From NCBI GenBank assembly GCA_017472685.1, contig JAFUOO010000006.1:1-39304 (forward strand): a DNA stretch of 39,304 nucleotides, written 5' to 3'. Shown here piece after piece: positions 7,086 to 16,505 of the stretch. Position 1 is the first letter of the stretch, and every line of letters begins with the position of its first letter. The stretch comes from Clostridia bacterium. GTDB taxonomy: Bacteria; Bacillota; Clostridia; UMGS1883. The notes under the pieces were generated by a model. That model saw only the letters and a list, made by a program, of their open reading frames with translations. It was not told where the DNA came from and did not search any database. The position numbers and the translations under genes are program-made.

Positions 7086-7793
7086 ATGCAACCTAAGTAC
7101 AAAAGAGTTCTTCTTAAGGTTTCCGGTGAAGCCTTGGCAGGTGAAAGAGGCTTTGGTCTTGACCAGCCCACTATCGATGCAATTTGTGCCGAAATTAAAA
7201 GATGCGCCGAAACAGGCGTGGAAATTGCCGTTGTTGTAGGCGGCGGTAACTTCTGGAGAGGCAGAAGCGGTGAAAACATGGACCGTTCCCGTGCCGACCA
7301 CATGGGCATGCTTGCAACAGTTATCAACTCTCTGGCTCTTTGCTCAGCATTGGAAGCCATTGACGTTACAACAAGAGTGCAGACAGCTATCGAAATGCGC
7401 GCCATCGCAGAGCCCTATATCCGCGGCAAGGCAAACAGCCATCTTAACCGTGGCAGAGTGGTGATTTTCGGCTGCGGCACAGGCAACCCCTTCTTCTCCA
7501 CAGACACAGCGGCGGCTCTCCGTGCAGCTGAAATCAATGCAGATGTAATTTTGCTTGCAAAGAAGGTTGACGGTGTTTACGATTCTGACCCCGCTGTTAA
7601 CCCCGATGCAAAGAAATTTGACCAGCTTACTTTCTCAGAGGTACTGGCGAGAGACTTGAAGGTTATGGACTCCACAGCAACAGCTCTTTGCCGTGATAAC
7701 AAGATGCCTATTCAGGTGTTCGGCTTAGACGACCCCGAAAACATTTACCGTGCTGTTATGGGCGAAGCAATCGGCACACTGGTTACGGAATAA
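7086..7793 (+). CDS. pyrH: Uridylate (UMP) kinase
   Basis: A 235-residue bacterial UMP kinase of the amino-acid kinase fold, converting UMP to UDP in pyrimidine nucleotide synthesis; usually a hexamer in the cytoplasm. Visible motifs: [13 protein letters not shown] at the N-terminus, [11 protein letters not shown] (glycine-rich nucleotide loop), [17 protein letters not shown] and [12 protein letters not shown]. The length is standard. The start was placed at 7086 behind AGAGGAGAGA (7071-7080), not at an upstream ATG that would add an unrelated leader. First gene of a long run; pyrH-frr-uppS-cdsA-dxr-rseP is a conserved bacterial order. Confidence 0.97.
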   Translation: MQPKYKRVLLKVSGEALAGERGFGLDQPTIDAICAEIKRCAETGVEIAVVVGGGNFWRGRSGENMDRSRADHMGMLATVINSLALCSALEAIDVTTRVQTAIEMRAIAEPYIRGKANSHLNRGRVVIFGCGTGNPFFSTDTAAALRAAEINADVILLAKKVDGVYDSDPAVNPDAKKFDQLTFSEVLARDLKVMDSTATALCRDNKMPIQVFGLDDPENIYRAVMGEAIGTLVTE

Positions 7794-7822
7794 TAAGCAC
7801 TTAAAAGAAAGGAATTATAACT

Positions 7823-8365
7823 ATGAAAGAAATTACAGCAAGAATGGATAAAGCCATTGCATACTACAAGGACGACTTGAACACAATCAGAGTGGGCAGA
7901 GCTAATGCAGCTGTGCTCGACAAGATTGCAGTTGACTACTACGGCACAATGACACCTGTGCAGCAGGTTGGTACAATTTCAACACCCGACCCCAGAACTC
8001 TTATGATTCAGCCCTGGGACGGTAGCCTTCTCAAGGCTATTGAAAAGGCTATCCTTGCAAGCGATTTAGGCATTAACCCCCAGAACGACGGTAAGGTTAT
8101 CCGCCTTTCCTTCCCTCAGCTTACAGAAGAAAGACGTAAGGAGCTTAGTAAGACTGTTTCCAAGAAGGGCGAAGAAGCAAAGGTAAGCATCCGTAACATC
8201 CGCCGCGATGCTATGGACGAATACAAGGCATTAAAGAAGAAGAACGAAATTACTGAAGACGACTTAAAGGCAGCTGAAAAGGATATCCAGGATCTTACCG
8301 ATATGAAGATCAAGGAAATCGACACAATTACAGACAAAAAGCAGAAGGAAATTATGTCTATATGA
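7823..8365 (+). CDS. frr: Ribosome recycling factor
   Basis: A 180-residue RRF, which with EF-G splits the post-termination ribosome. The family signatures RVGRANAAVLDKI, YYGTMTPVQQVGTIS and DPRTLMIQPWD are present, and the C-terminal helix with IRNIRRDAMDEYKALKKKN is intact. Length is typical (about 185). It starts 29 bases after pyrH with GAAAGGAA upstream, and its TGA overlaps the uppS ATG by four bases (ATGA), so translation of the two is probably coupled. Confidence 0.97.
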   Translation: MKEITARMDKAIAYYKDDLNTIRVGRANAAVLDKIAVDYYGTMTPVQQVGTISTPDPRTLMIQPWDGSLLKAIEKAILASDLGINPQNDGKVIRLSFPQLTEERRKELSKTVSKKGEEAKVSIRNIRRDAMDEYKALKKKNEITEDDLKAAEKDIQDLTDMKIKEIDTITDKKQKEIMSI

Positions 8366-9114
8366 GAATTAAGGACTTTTTCCGTAAAAAAGCCTTAGAG
8401 CAAAAAGTGGACTTTGATAACTTACCCAAGCATATCGGAATTATTATGGACGGAAACGGCAGATGGGCGAAAAAACGCGGTCTGCCCCGTACCTCCGGTC
8501 ACGCTGTTGGGGCAAAAACATTTGAGCGTATTGTTGAGTATGCAGGTAACATCGGTGTAAAGGTTGTTACAGTGTACGCATTTTCAACGGAAAACTGGCG
8601 TCGACCCAAAGAAGAGGTTGATGCACTTATGGCAATTTTGGAGGACTATCTTGACCATGGTCTGCAGCGCCTTGCGGGCAGAGATGTTCAGATTCATTTT
8701 ATCGGTGATAGAAGTGCCTTTTCGGAAACGTTCCGTGAAAAACAGCTCTACATGGAAAAGGCCACTGAAAATAACAGTGGTCTTTTGCTTAATGTTGCCC
8801 TTAATTACGGCGGACGCGACGAGGTTATAAAAGCGGTTAAGGAAATCGCACAAAAGGTTAAAAGCGGCGAAGTGCAGGTGGAGGATATTTGCGAGGAGGA
8901 TATTTCCTCAAGAACCTACACTGCCTCCCAGCCCGACCCTGACCTTATTATCCGTCCTTCGGGTGAGTATAGATTAAGCAACTTTTTCCTCTGGCAGGGA
9001 GCCTACAGCGAGCTGTGGTTCTCGAACATTCTCTGGCCTGACTTTTCAAACGAAGACTTGCTTCAGGCAATTTATGACTATCAACAGCGCACACGCCGTT
9101 TCGGCGGAGTATAA
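8362..9114 (+). CDS. uppS: Isoprenyl transferase (undecaprenyl diphosphate synthase)
   Basis: A 250-residue cis-prenyltransferase that adds isopentenyl-PP units to farnesyl-PP to give the C55 lipid carrier for cell-wall synthesis. The catalytic Asp is D30 in GIIMDGNGRWAKKRG; the other family blocks are SGHAVGA, FSTENWRRPKEEV and RPSGEYRLSNFFLWQGAYSE. The last block has Tyr where many homologues have Gln (SGEQRLSN), a small deviation unlikely to abolish activity. The start overlaps the frr stop. Its precursors come from dxr and ispA further down the same gene run. Confidence 0.96.
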   Translation: MRIKDFFRKKALEQKVDFDNLPKHIGIIMDGNGRWAKKRGLPRTSGHAVGAKTFERIVEYAGNIGVKVVTVYAFSTENWRRPKEEVDALMAILEDYLDHGLQRLAGRDVQIHFIGDRSAFSETFREKQLYMEKATENNSGLLLNVALNYGGRDEVIKAVKEIAQKVKSGEVQVEDICEEDISSRTYTASQPDPDLIIRPSGEYRLSNFFLWQGAYSELWFSNILWPDFSNEDLLQAIYDYQQRTRRFGGV

Positions 9115-9134
9115 TATGCGCGGAGGGATATAAC

Positions 9135-9959
9135 ATGAAAACAAGACTTATTACATCCTTTGTCGGAGCAGCAGTGTTTTTTCTGGTGCTGCTGACACCG
9201 CCCATTGTGTTTCAGCTTGCAGTGATTATTGTAACGGGCATTGCAACCTATGAGATTTATTCCGTAACAGGCATTGCAAAAAAACTGCCCCTGGCGCTTT
9301 CGGGCTCCTTCGGCATAGCTTTTTGTGCACTTTTAGGCTGCATGCACCTTAACGACAGGCTCATTACATACGATGTGTGCCTTCTGTGCTTGTCGGTTTA
9401 TATAGCTGTTATGTTTGCACTCATGGTATTTGACCACAAGAACGTAAAGCTTGCCGATGCTTCAGTAGCATTTTTCGTATCGGTATTTGTTGCGGTGCTG
9501 TTTTCCTATCTCATCCCCTTGCGAGAGGCTGAAATGGGGATATACATAATCATTTCTCTTTTTGTGGGAACATGGTGTGCGGACTCCGGCGCATATTTTA
9601 TAGGCATAAGATTCGGAAAACACAAGATGGCACCTGTGCTCAGCCCCAAAAAGTCCTGGGAAGGCTTCTTTGGCGGTATTCTCGGCAGCATTGTGGGAAT
9701 GCTTATTTATGTGGCAGTGCTTACTTTTGCTTTGCATATTGAGTGCAACATACCTGCACTTATATTTGTGGCTGTGGGCTGTGCAATCCTTGGTCCCGTT
9801 TCCGACATTGCAACAAGTGCCATCAAGCGCGAGTACGGCGTTAAGGACTACGGCACACTTTTCCCCGGTCACGGCGGTATTCTCGACAGGTTTGACAGCG
9901 TGCTTCTTACAACACCCTTCGTTTATTTTGTAAGCCGGGTGTTTGAGCTTATTGGCTGA
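9135..9959 (+). CDS. cdsA: Phosphatidate cytidylyltransferase (CDP-diacylglycerol synthase)
   Basis: A 274-residue polytopic membrane enzyme making CDP-diacylglycerol from phosphatidate and CTP, the branch point of phospholipid synthesis. Roughly seven to eight hydrophobic helices are visible. The C-terminal signature is complete: SDIATSAIKREYGVKDYG followed by LFPGHGGILDRFDS, with the conserved KR, KD and DRxD residues. SWEGFFGG earlier is also typical. GGAGGG lies upstream of the start, 20 bases after uppS. Confidence 0.95.
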   Translation: MKTRLITSFVGAAVFFLVLLTPPIVFQLAVIIVTGIATYEIYSVTGIAKKLPLALSGSFGIAFCALLGCMHLNDRLITYDVCLLCLSVYIAVMFALMVFDHKNVKLADASVAFFVSVFVAVLFSYLIPLREAEMGIYIIISLFVGTWCADSGAYFIGIRFGKHKMAPVLSPKKSWEGFFGGILGSIVGMLIYVAVLTFALHIECNIPALIFVAVGCAILGPVSDIATSAIKREYGVKDYGTLFPGHGGILDRFDSVLLTTPFVYFVSRVFELIG

Positions 9960-9995
9960 TAAATAACGCGAAGTACAAAATGAGGATTTGATACA

Positions 9996-11135
9996 ATGAA
10001 AAACATTTCTATATTGGGCTCAACAGGCTCTATCGGTACACAGAGCCTTGAGGTTGTTGACAAGGACAACAGCTTGGCTGTTGCCTCGTTGACGGCATAT
10101 AAAAACACAGATCTGATTGAGGCGCAGATAAGAAAATATAAGCCTCGCTTTGCCGCAATGTATGACGAAAAGTGTGCGGCAGACTTAAAGGCAAGGGTTG
10201 CAGACACCGACACAATCGTCCTTTCAGGCGAAGAGGGTGTGTGCGAATGTGCCAGAGTGGGTGAAATGGCTGTTACCGCAATTGTAGGCATTGCAGGGCT
10301 TCGTCCCACACTCGCCGCCATTGAAGCGGGCTGTGACATTGCTCTTTCAAACAAGGAAACGTTGGTTACTGCAGGCGATTACGTTATGAACTTTGCAAAG
10401 GAAAAGGGTGTTAGGATTGTTCCCGTGGACAGCGAGCACAGCGCCATTTTCCAGTCCATTGCAGACCAGGGCAAGTTCCTTGAAAAAATTATCATAACAG
10501 CGTCGGGCGGTCCTTTCTTCGGCAAAAAGAAGGAGGAGCTAAAGGATGTAACTGCCGCAGATGCACTCAAGCATCCTAACTGGTCAATGGGTGCAAAAAT
10601 CACAATCGACAGCTCAACTCTGGTAAATAAGGGCCTGGAAATTATCGAAGCCATGCACCTTTTCGGGGTTGATGTTGACAACATAATCCCCGTTGTTCAT
10701 CGCCAGAGCATTGTTCATTCCTTGGTTGAGTTCTGCGATGGCTCCGTTATAGGTCAGTTTGGTGTCCCGGACATGAAGCTTCCCATTTCCTATGCGCTTC
10801 ACTACCCCGAAAGAAGCATCAAGGTCAGTGAAAAGCTTGATTTGGCAAAGATAGGCACACTTACCTTCGCGGAAATTGACCACGAGGCATTTCCTGCAGT
10901 TAACATGGCAAAATGGGCTGCAAAAGAGGGTGGCACAATGCCCGCAGTCTTCAACGGTGCCAACGAGGAAGCCGTGGCAATGTTCTTAAAGGGCGAATGC
11001 CGTTTCGGCGATATTACGGAGTATATTTCCTACGCGATGGATAAACATATTGTTGTGAAGGAAACTTCAATTGCCGCTATTGAAGAAGCAGACAGATTTG
11101 CAAGACAAATGGTCAGGGAAGCGGCAAAAGCGTAA
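9996..11135 (+). CDS. dxr: 1-deoxy-D-xylulose-5-phosphate reductoisomerase
   Basis: A 379-residue enzyme of the MEP isoprenoid pathway, converting DXP to MEP with NADPH. The NADPH loop ILGSTGSIGTQ is at residues 6-16, SNKETLVTAG at about 118-127, and the metal ligands D145 and E147 sit in VDSEHSA. TASGGPFFG and HPNWSMGAKITIDSSTLVNK complete the active site. This shows the organism uses the MEP rather than the mevalonate route. dxs and ispG, which often lie nearby, are not in the window. Confidence 0.97.
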   Translation: MKNISILGSTGSIGTQSLEVVDKDNSLAVASLTAYKNTDLIEAQIRKYKPRFAAMYDEKCAADLKARVADTDTIVLSGEEGVCECARVGEMAVTAIVGIAGLRPTLAAIEAGCDIALSNKETLVTAGDYVMNFAKEKGVRIVPVDSEHSAIFQSIADQGKFLEKIIITASGGPFFGKKKEELKDVTAADALKHPNWSMGAKITIDSSTLVNKGLEIIEAMHLFGVDVDNIIPVVHRQSIVHSLVEFCDGSVIGQFGVPDMKLPISYALHYPERSIKVSEKLDLAKIGTLTFAEIDHEAFPAVNMAKWAAKEGGTMPAVFNGANEEAVAMFLKGECRFGDITEYISYAMDKHIVVKETSIAAIEEADRFARQMVREAAKA

Positions 11136-11150
11136 ATTCGGAGGTATTCC

Positions 11151-12176
11151 ATGGTTGGTTCAATAATTGTTACAATTATCGCTTTCGGGATAATGGTAAT
11201 GCTCCACGAGCTGGGGCATTTCCTTACTGCAAAGAAATTCGGCGTAACCGTGCACGAGTTTTCAATAGGCATGGGCCCGCTCATTTTCAAATGGGGCAAG
11301 GGCGAAACACAGTATTCTCTCAGGCTTCTGCCCTTGGGCGGCTATGTGAAGCTGGAGGGTGAGGAGGAAGAGAGCGACAATCCCAAAGCTTTTTCCAACA
11401 TTTCGCCCATAAAGCGTATCTGCATACTTGTTGCAGGCGCGGCTATGAATATTCTTTTAGGCTTTTTGTGCTTTGTTATTATAAACAACGTATATCCCAA
11501 GGTGCAGGTGCCCGTTATAAGCGAAATTGTGGAAAACTCTGCCGCAGAGCAGGTGGGTCTTGAAGTAGGCGATGAAATTATAAAGCTTAACAACACCCGC
11601 GTTGCCACACAGAGCGACGTAAGCCTTTTCATGATGGGTAACCCCTATATGATTGATGTTACCTATCTTCGTGACGGAGAGAAAAAAGAGGTTACACTTT
11701 ATCCTGCAGCAGTGGACGGACGGCTTCTTATAGGCTTTAAGGGAAGTGTAAAGGAGCTCAGCTTTTTAGAAACTTTTGAATATTCCTATTACGACACACG
11801 CTATGTGGTGAAGGCGGTGCTTGTGTCAATAAGAATGCTGTTTACAGGCGAGGCCAAGGTGAGCGACATGTCGGGCCCTGTAGGTGTTGTACAGGTGGTG
11901 GGCGACGCAGCAGCGAGCGCACAGCCCTACGGCAACCTTGCGGTTGTAATGCAAATTCTTATGCTCTTTGCCATGATAAGCGTAAACTTAGGTGTATTTA
12001 ACCTTTTACCTTTCCCGGCCCTTGATGGCGGAAGCATCATATTTGCATTTATTGAACTGGTAACACGAAAGAAATTAAAACAGGAAGTGCTCGGATATAT
12101 TAATCTGGCAGGGCTTTTGATCATACTGGGGCTTGGTATATATATCATGTTCTCGGATATTATTAAATTACTGTAG
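11151..12176 (+). CDS. rseP: RIP site-2 metalloprotease RseP/RasP
   Basis: A 341-residue membrane-embedded zinc protease that cuts substrates within the membrane, such as anti-sigma factors and leftover signal peptides. HELGH is at 19-23 in the first helix, and the third ligand is in the conserved NLLPFPALDGG (284-294, D292). A PDZ domain lies between (about 110-190; the stretch VENSAAEQVGLEVGDEI is typical). About four helices are visible. CGGAGG precedes the start. The position after dxr is conserved across many bacteria. Confidence 0.95.
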   Translation: MVGSIIVTIIAFGIMVMLHELGHFLTAKKFGVTVHEFSIGMGPLIFKWGKGETQYSLRLLPLGGYVKLEGEEEESDNPKAFSNISPIKRICILVAGAAMNILLGFLCFVIINNVYPKVQVPVISEIVENSAAEQVGLEVGDEIIKLNNTRVATQSDVSLFMMGNPYMIDVTYLRDGEKKEVTLYPAAVDGRLLIGFKGSVKELSFLETFEYSYYDTRYVVKAVLVSIRMLFTGEAKVSDMSGPVGVVQVVGDAAASAQPYGNLAVVMQILMLFAMISVNLGVFNLLPFPALDGGSIIFAFIELVTRKKLKQEVLGYINLAGLLIILGLGIYIMFSDIIKLL

Positions 12177-12192
12177 AAATGAGGCGTCAGAA

Positions 12193-12618
12193 ATGAGCAG
12201 AAAATCAGCAAGAGAAAACGCGTTTAAAATTATTTACAACTGTGCTCTCATGAAGGAGCCTCCTCACGATATGTGTGAATATTTTGAGGAAACAACAAAG
12301 GACGAAATGTGGGCAGAAGCATCCATGGATGCCAAGGATATGGAGTACATGAAGGCAGTTGTTTTCGGCGCAGCCGAAAGGAAAAATGAGCTTAATGAAA
12401 AGATTGCGCCCCTTCTCAAAAAGTGGGATGTGGCTCGTCTTCCCAAGGTGAGCCTTGCAATATTGCAGCTTGCAATTTATGAAATCGACAACATGGACGA
12501 TGTTCCCGACCGTGTGGCTGTAAACGAAGCTGTTGAGCTTGCTAAAGCTTACGGCGAGGACGACACATATAAATTCATCAACGGTGTTCTGGCAGAATAC
12601 CTGAAAAACAAAAAGTAA
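12193..12618 (+). CDS. nusB: Transcription antitermination protein NusB
   Basis: A 141-residue NusB that, with NusE (S10), binds boxA RNA and promotes antitermination, mainly in rRNA operons. The N-terminal RKSARENAFKIIYN and the C-terminal VPDRVAVNEAVELAKAYG...KFINGVL blocks are diagnostic. The start was placed at 12193 with GAGG at 12181-12184; a longer frame from 12133 would run into the end of rseP and adds an unrelated peptide. Confidence 0.94.
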   Translation: MSRKSARENAFKIIYNCALMKEPPHDMCEYFEETTKDEMWAEASMDAKDMEYMKAVVFGAAERKNELNEKIAPLLKKWDVARLPKVSLAILQLAIYEIDNMDDVPDRVAVNEAVELAKAYGEDDTYKFINGVLAEYLKNKK

Positions 12619-12639
12619 TCAGAAGGATGATTTAACCCC

Positions 12640-13842
12640 ATGCAACGACGCGAAGCCACGGTAACACAGATTAACAATTACATAAAAGCCATACTGGAGC
12701 GGACCGAGGTTTTGCAGAATGTGTGGATAAAGGGCGAAATAAGTAACCTCAAGTATCATTCCTCGGGTCATGTATACCTTACACTTAAGGACGAGGGCGG
12801 TGCACTCCGTGCGGTCATGTTTAAGGGTGCGGTTATGAAGCTGCCCTTTAAAATGGAAAACGGAATGAAGGTTTCCGCCAACGGACGCATCGGCGTATTT
12901 GAACGCGACGGTGCTTATCAGCTCTATATTGAAACCATGGAGCAGGAAGGTCAGGGCGACCTATTTAAAAAGCTTGAGGAATTGAAAAAGAAGCTTTCTG
13001 CCGAGGGCTTGTTTGACGAAAAATACAAAAAGCCCATCCCGCGTTTTCCCAAAAAGGTCGGCGTTGTTACAAGCCCCACGGGTGCGGCTGTAAGGGACAT
13101 TTTAAACATTTTAAAGCGCCGCTATCCTCTTTGCGAGGTGCTTTTATACCCTGCATTGGTGCAGGGGGAAAACGCTTCGCCCAGCATTGTGAAGGGCATT
13201 GAATTTTTCAATGAACACACCAAAGTCGATGTGCTCATTGTGGGCAGAGGCGGCGGCAGCATCGAAGATTTGTGGGCATTTAACGAGGAAGCAACCGTAA
13301 GGGCAATTTTTAAATCACACATACCCGTTATCAGCGCCGTAGGTCACGAAACGGACTTTACCCTTGCCGATGCGGTGGCAGACCTGCGTGCTCCCACACC
13401 GTCTGCGGCGGCAGAAATTGCCGTGCCCGACAGAACGGAGCTTTCCGACTATCTTGAAAAGCAACACGCAAGGCTTAAGACCATGCTCTTAAAGAAAGCC
13501 GAGGAGAGCGAGGTAAAGCTGAGGCTTATATCAGAGCGCTCTTCAAAGGAAAGCTTTATAAGGCGCCTTGAAAACCTCATGCAGACAACCGACCGAAGCT
13601 TTGACATGCTTATAAGAGCAACCGAAGGAAAGCTCGAGAAAAAAATGAACACCCTTTCAGAATGTGCGGCAAAGCTTGACGCACTAAGCCCCTTGAAGGT
13701 TTTTGAGAGAGGCTACAACGTTGCCTACAACAAGGGCAATGTTCTGAGAAGTGTTAATGATGTAAAAGAAAATGACGAAATAAAGCTTGTGCTTATAGAC
13801 GGTAATGTAAAAGCACAGGTTACACAAATCACAAAGAATTGA
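12640..13842 (+). CDS. xseA: Exodeoxyribonuclease VII large subunit
   Basis: A 400-residue catalytic subunit of exonuclease VII, which degrades single-stranded DNA from both ends. The N-terminal OB-fold spans about 1-100 (ILERTEVLQNVWIKGEISN, SGHVYLTLKDEGG). The catalytic domain has VVTSPTGAAVRDI, VLIVGRGGGSIEDLWAFNEE and SAVGHETDFTLADAVADLRA followed by PTPSAAAE. A long helical region and a C-terminal LxxLSPLKVFERGY block follow. GAAGGA is upstream, at a rather long spacing of about 12 bases. xseB follows 9 bases later. Confidence 0.96.
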   Translation: MQRREATVTQINNYIKAILERTEVLQNVWIKGEISNLKYHSSGHVYLTLKDEGGALRAVMFKGAVMKLPFKMENGMKVSANGRIGVFERDGAYQLYIETMEQEGQGDLFKKLEELKKKLSAEGLFDEKYKKPIPRFPKKVGVVTSPTGAAVRDILNILKRRYPLCEVLLYPALVQGENASPSIVKGIEFFNEHTKVDVLIVGRGGGSIEDLWAFNEEATVRAIFKSHIPVISAVGHETDFTLADAVADLRAPTPSAAAEIAVPDRTELSDYLEKQHARLKTMLLKKAEESEVKLRLISERSSKESFIRRLENLMQTTDRSFDMLIRATEGKLEKKMNTLSECAAKLDALSPLKVFERGYNVAYNKGNVLRSVNDVKENDEIKLVLIDGNVKAQVTQITKN

Positions 13843-13851
13843 GGAATTACC

Positions 13852-14052
13852 ATGACATTCGAAGAAGCTTTAAAGGAGCTTGAAGAAACCGTAAAAAAGC
13901 TTGAAGCGGGTGAAACCACCCTCGAGGAGGCTATGAGCCTTTTTGAAAAGGGCGTTACACTTACAAAAAACTGCCGCAAAATGCTCGACGAGGCTCAGCT
14001 CCGTGTGAAGAAGGTAACAGAGAGTGGCGAAGAGGATTTTGCCGCAGAGTAA
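13852..14052 (+). CDS. xseB: Exodeoxyribonuclease VII small subunit
   Basis: A 66-residue, Glu/Lys-rich helical protein. FEEALKELEETVKKLEAGE followed by LEEAMSLFEKGV is the signature of XseB, which forms the small-subunit stalk around XseA. The GAGG at 13842-13845 overlaps the end of xseA. Its size, position and sequence all agree. Confidence 0.93.
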   Translation: MTFEEALKELEETVKKLEAGETTLEEAMSLFEKGVTLTKNCRKMLDEAQLRVKKVTESGEEDFAAE

Positions 14053-14081
14053 AAAAATAATCATTACAGAGGAAATGTATT

Positions 14082-14948
14082 ATGGATTTTAGTCAGAAAC
14101 TTAACGGATATACTGCGAAAATTAACAAGGCACTGCAGGAAATTGCCGACAACTTCCCCAAAAATAACATTGTTTCCGATGCTATGGCATACTCGCTTCT
14201 GGCAGGCGGAAAAAGAATACGCCCCGTTATTGCCTTAGCTGTGGCAGACAGCCTCGGCGGGGACATGGACACGGCGCTTTGCTTTGGCTGTGCACTTGAA
14301 ATGATACATACATATTCGCTCATACACGACGATTTGCCCTGCATGGATAACGACACACTCCGTCGCGGCATGCCCACTTGTCACGTGAAGTACGGCGAGG
14401 CCTATGCCCTTCTTGCAGGAGACGGGCTTCTTACCTATGCGTTTTCACACATAACACGAAACGTTAAGGATAAGGAAAAGGCATTTGATTTTATCGAATA
14501 TCTTTCCCGCATGGCAGGCATTGAAGGCATGGTGGGCGGACAGACCGACGACATAAAGGCAGAAAAGGAGACTGCTGACGAGAAAACCCTCAGAAGCATC
14601 CATGCGCGCAAGACAGGTGCGCTCATTAATGCGGCAGGTGCGGCAGGTGCTATAGCCGCAGGGTATGACGCCTCCTTTGCTGAGGGCTATACAAAAAGCC
14701 TGGGGCTTGCTTTCCAGATAAAGGACGATATTTTAGATGTTGAAGGCGACCAGAGTAAAATGGGCAAAACACTCATGAAGGACATAAACTCCGAAAAGTC
14801 AACCTTTGTAACCTTGATGGGCCTTCCTTGCGCAAAGGCTGAGCTCAACAAAGAAACACAGAAAGCAATCGATGCCTGCAGTGCATTCGGCAACAAGGGC
14901 GAATTTCTTGTTTTACTGGCAAAGGCCATGCTCGAGAGAGAAAACTGA
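14082..14948 (+). CDS. ispA: Short-chain prenyl diphosphate synthase (FPP/GGPP synthase)
   Basis: A 288-residue trans-prenyltransferase that condenses IPP with DMAPP/GPP. The first Asp-rich motif is D83, D84 and D89 in IHDDLPCMDND, the six-residue bacterial FPP-synthase type; the second is KDDILD (D215, D216, D219). LLAGGKRIRP is near residues 39-48. The chain length made cannot be read with certainty, but the first motif and the xseAB-ispA order favour FPP synthase. It supplies UppS. GAGGAAATG lies upstream of the start. Confidence 0.93.
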   Translation: MDFSQKLNGYTAKINKALQEIADNFPKNNIVSDAMAYSLLAGGKRIRPVIALAVADSLGGDMDTALCFGCALEMIHTYSLIHDDLPCMDNDTLRRGMPTCHVKYGEAYALLAGDGLLTYAFSHITRNVKDKEKAFDFIEYLSRMAGIEGMVGGQTDDIKAEKETADEKTLRSIHARKTGALINAAGAAGAIAAGYDASFAEGYTKSLGLAFQIKDDILDVEGDQSKMGKTLMKDINSEKSTFVTLMGLPCAKAELNKETQKAIDACSAFGNKGEFLVLLAKAMLEREN

Positions 14949-14966
14949 TATCCGGGAGGAAAACAA

Positions 14967-15428
14967 ATGAAAAGTATAATTGAATTTTTTACAAACCCAC
15001 CCTTGATGGCAGCTGTTGTAGGCTGGGCACTTGCTCAGATACTTAAGGTTGTCATTGAATCGATTATGGCAAAGAAATTTACGTGGGAGAGCATTTTTGC
15101 CTCAGGCGGCATGCCCTCCTCGCACAGCGCTTTTGTTATGGCACTCACAACGGTAATAGGCTTTCAGTATGGCTTAGGAAGCGTATACTTTGCTTTTGCC
15201 GCAGCCTTTGCGCTGGTTGTTATGTACGACGCCTGCGGTGTAAGGCGCGCTGTTGGTGAGCAGGCAAAGGCACTTAACCGCATTATAGATGCATTGCACG
15301 AAAACAGTACCATAGGACAGGAAAAGGCGTTGAAGGAAATCCTCGGACACAGCCCCTTCCAGGTGGCCATGGGCTTTGTGCTGGGTATTCTGGTGGGCAT
15401 CTGCACAGTTATTTTATTTCTGAGGTGA
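14967..15428 (+). CDS. Divergent PAP2 family membrane protein (DUF212, YuiD-like)
   Basis: A 153-residue membrane protein with the divergent PAP2 phosphatase signature: ASGGMPSSHSAFVMAL at about 46-61 and YDACGVRRAVGEQAKALN at about 87-104. Four hydrophobic segments are visible. Distant PAP2 relatives dephosphorylate lipid pyrophosphates, so a link to polyprenyl phosphate recycling is attractive next to ispA and uppS, but no activity is established for this branch that I know of. AGGAGG-like sequence (GGGAGGAAAAC) lies upstream. Confidence 0.88.
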   Translation: MKSIIEFFTNPPLMAAVVGWALAQILKVVIESIMAKKFTWESIFASGGMPSSHSAFVMALTTVIGFQYGLGSVYFAFAAAFALVVMYDACGVRRAVGEQAKALNRIIDALHENSTIGQEKALKEILGHSPFQVAMGFVLGILVGICTVILFLR

Positions 15429-15434
15429 CAATAA

Positions 15435-16505
15435 ATGTTTGACAAACTGGCGTTTATAGAAGAAAAATACGAAGAGCTTTCTCAAAAAATCAGCGACCCT
15501 GAGGTCATTAGTGATATCGGATCCTGGAGAAAGCTTATGAAAGAGCATAGCGATATGACTCCTATTGTTGAAAAATATAAGGAATACAAGGCTGTTATGC
15601 AGACCATTTCCGATGCAGAGGAAATGCTCCTGGACAAACCCGACGCAGACTTTGAAGAGCTTCTCCGTGAAGAAATAAGCGAGGCGAAGAACAAAATTCC
15701 GCCCTTGGAGGAGGAACTTAAAATTCTTCTCATTCCCAAGGACCCCAACGACGACAAGAGCGTTATTGTTGAAATCCGCGGCGGTACGGGCGGCGAGGAA
15801 GCGGCTCTTTTTGCCTCGGAGCTTTTCAGAATGTACTCCATGTACGCCGAAAAGAAGCGCTGGAAGATTGAAATTATGAACTCAAATGCCACAGAGCTTG
15901 GCGGCTATAAGGAAATTTCCTTTTCAGTTGACGGACAGGGCGCTTACAGTCGCTTCAAGTACGAGAGCGGTGTTCACCGTGTGCAGCGAGTGCCCGAAAC
16001 AGAGTCCCAGGGCAGAATACAGACCTCCGCTGCGTCTGTTGCAGTATTGCCCGAGGTTGAAGAGGTTGAGCTTGAAATCAATCAGAACGATTTAAAAATT
16101 GATGTGTTCCGTGCAGGCGGTCCCGGCGGTCAGTGCGTTAATACCACCGACTCAGCTGTAAGAATTACACACCTTCCCACAGGCTTGGTTGTATCCTGTC
16201 AGGACGAAAAGAGCCAGCACAAGAATAAGGACAAGGCGCTGAAGGTTTTAAGAAGCCGTCTGTACGAGCTTATGGAAGCCGAAAGAAACGCATCCATTGC
16301 GGCTGAACGAAAAAGCCAGGTTGGCTCAGGCGACCGAAGCGAAAGAATAAGAACATATAACTTCCCACAGGGAAGAGTTACAGACCACAGAATAAACCTC
16401 ACACTTTATAAAATCGATGCCATTATGGACGGTGAAATAGACGAGCTGGTGGATGCACTTGCAACGTTCTACCAGAGCGAAAAGTTGAAAGGACAATCCT
16501 TATGA
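15435..16505 (+). CDS. prfA: Peptide chain release factor 1
   Basis: A 356-residue class I release factor reading UAA and UAG. The GGQ catalytic motif is at 231-233 in [18 protein letters not shown]. The stop-codon tripeptide region reads [10 protein letters not shown], so the RF1-type PxT element is P187-E188-T189 (PAT in E. coli). Length is standard. It begins 6 bases after the PAP2-like gene. prmC, which often follows prfA, is absent; hprK overlaps the stop by four bases instead (ATGA). Confidence 0.96.
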   Translation: MFDKLAFIEEKYEELSQKISDPEVISDIGSWRKLMKEHSDMTPIVEKYKEYKAVMQTISDAEEMLLDKPDADFEELLREEISEAKNKIPPLEEELKILLIPKDPNDDKSVIVEIRGGTGGEEAALFASELFRMYSMYAEKKRWKIEIMNSNATELGGYKEISFSVDGQGAYSRFKYESGVHRVQRVPETESQGRIQTSAASVAVLPEVEEVELEINQNDLKIDVFRAGGPGGQCVNTTDSAVRITHLPTGLVVSCQDEKSQHKNKDKALKVLRSRLYELMEAERNASIAAERKSQVGSGDRSERIRTYNFPQGRVTDHRINLTLYKIDAIMDGEIDELVDALATFYQSEKLKGQSL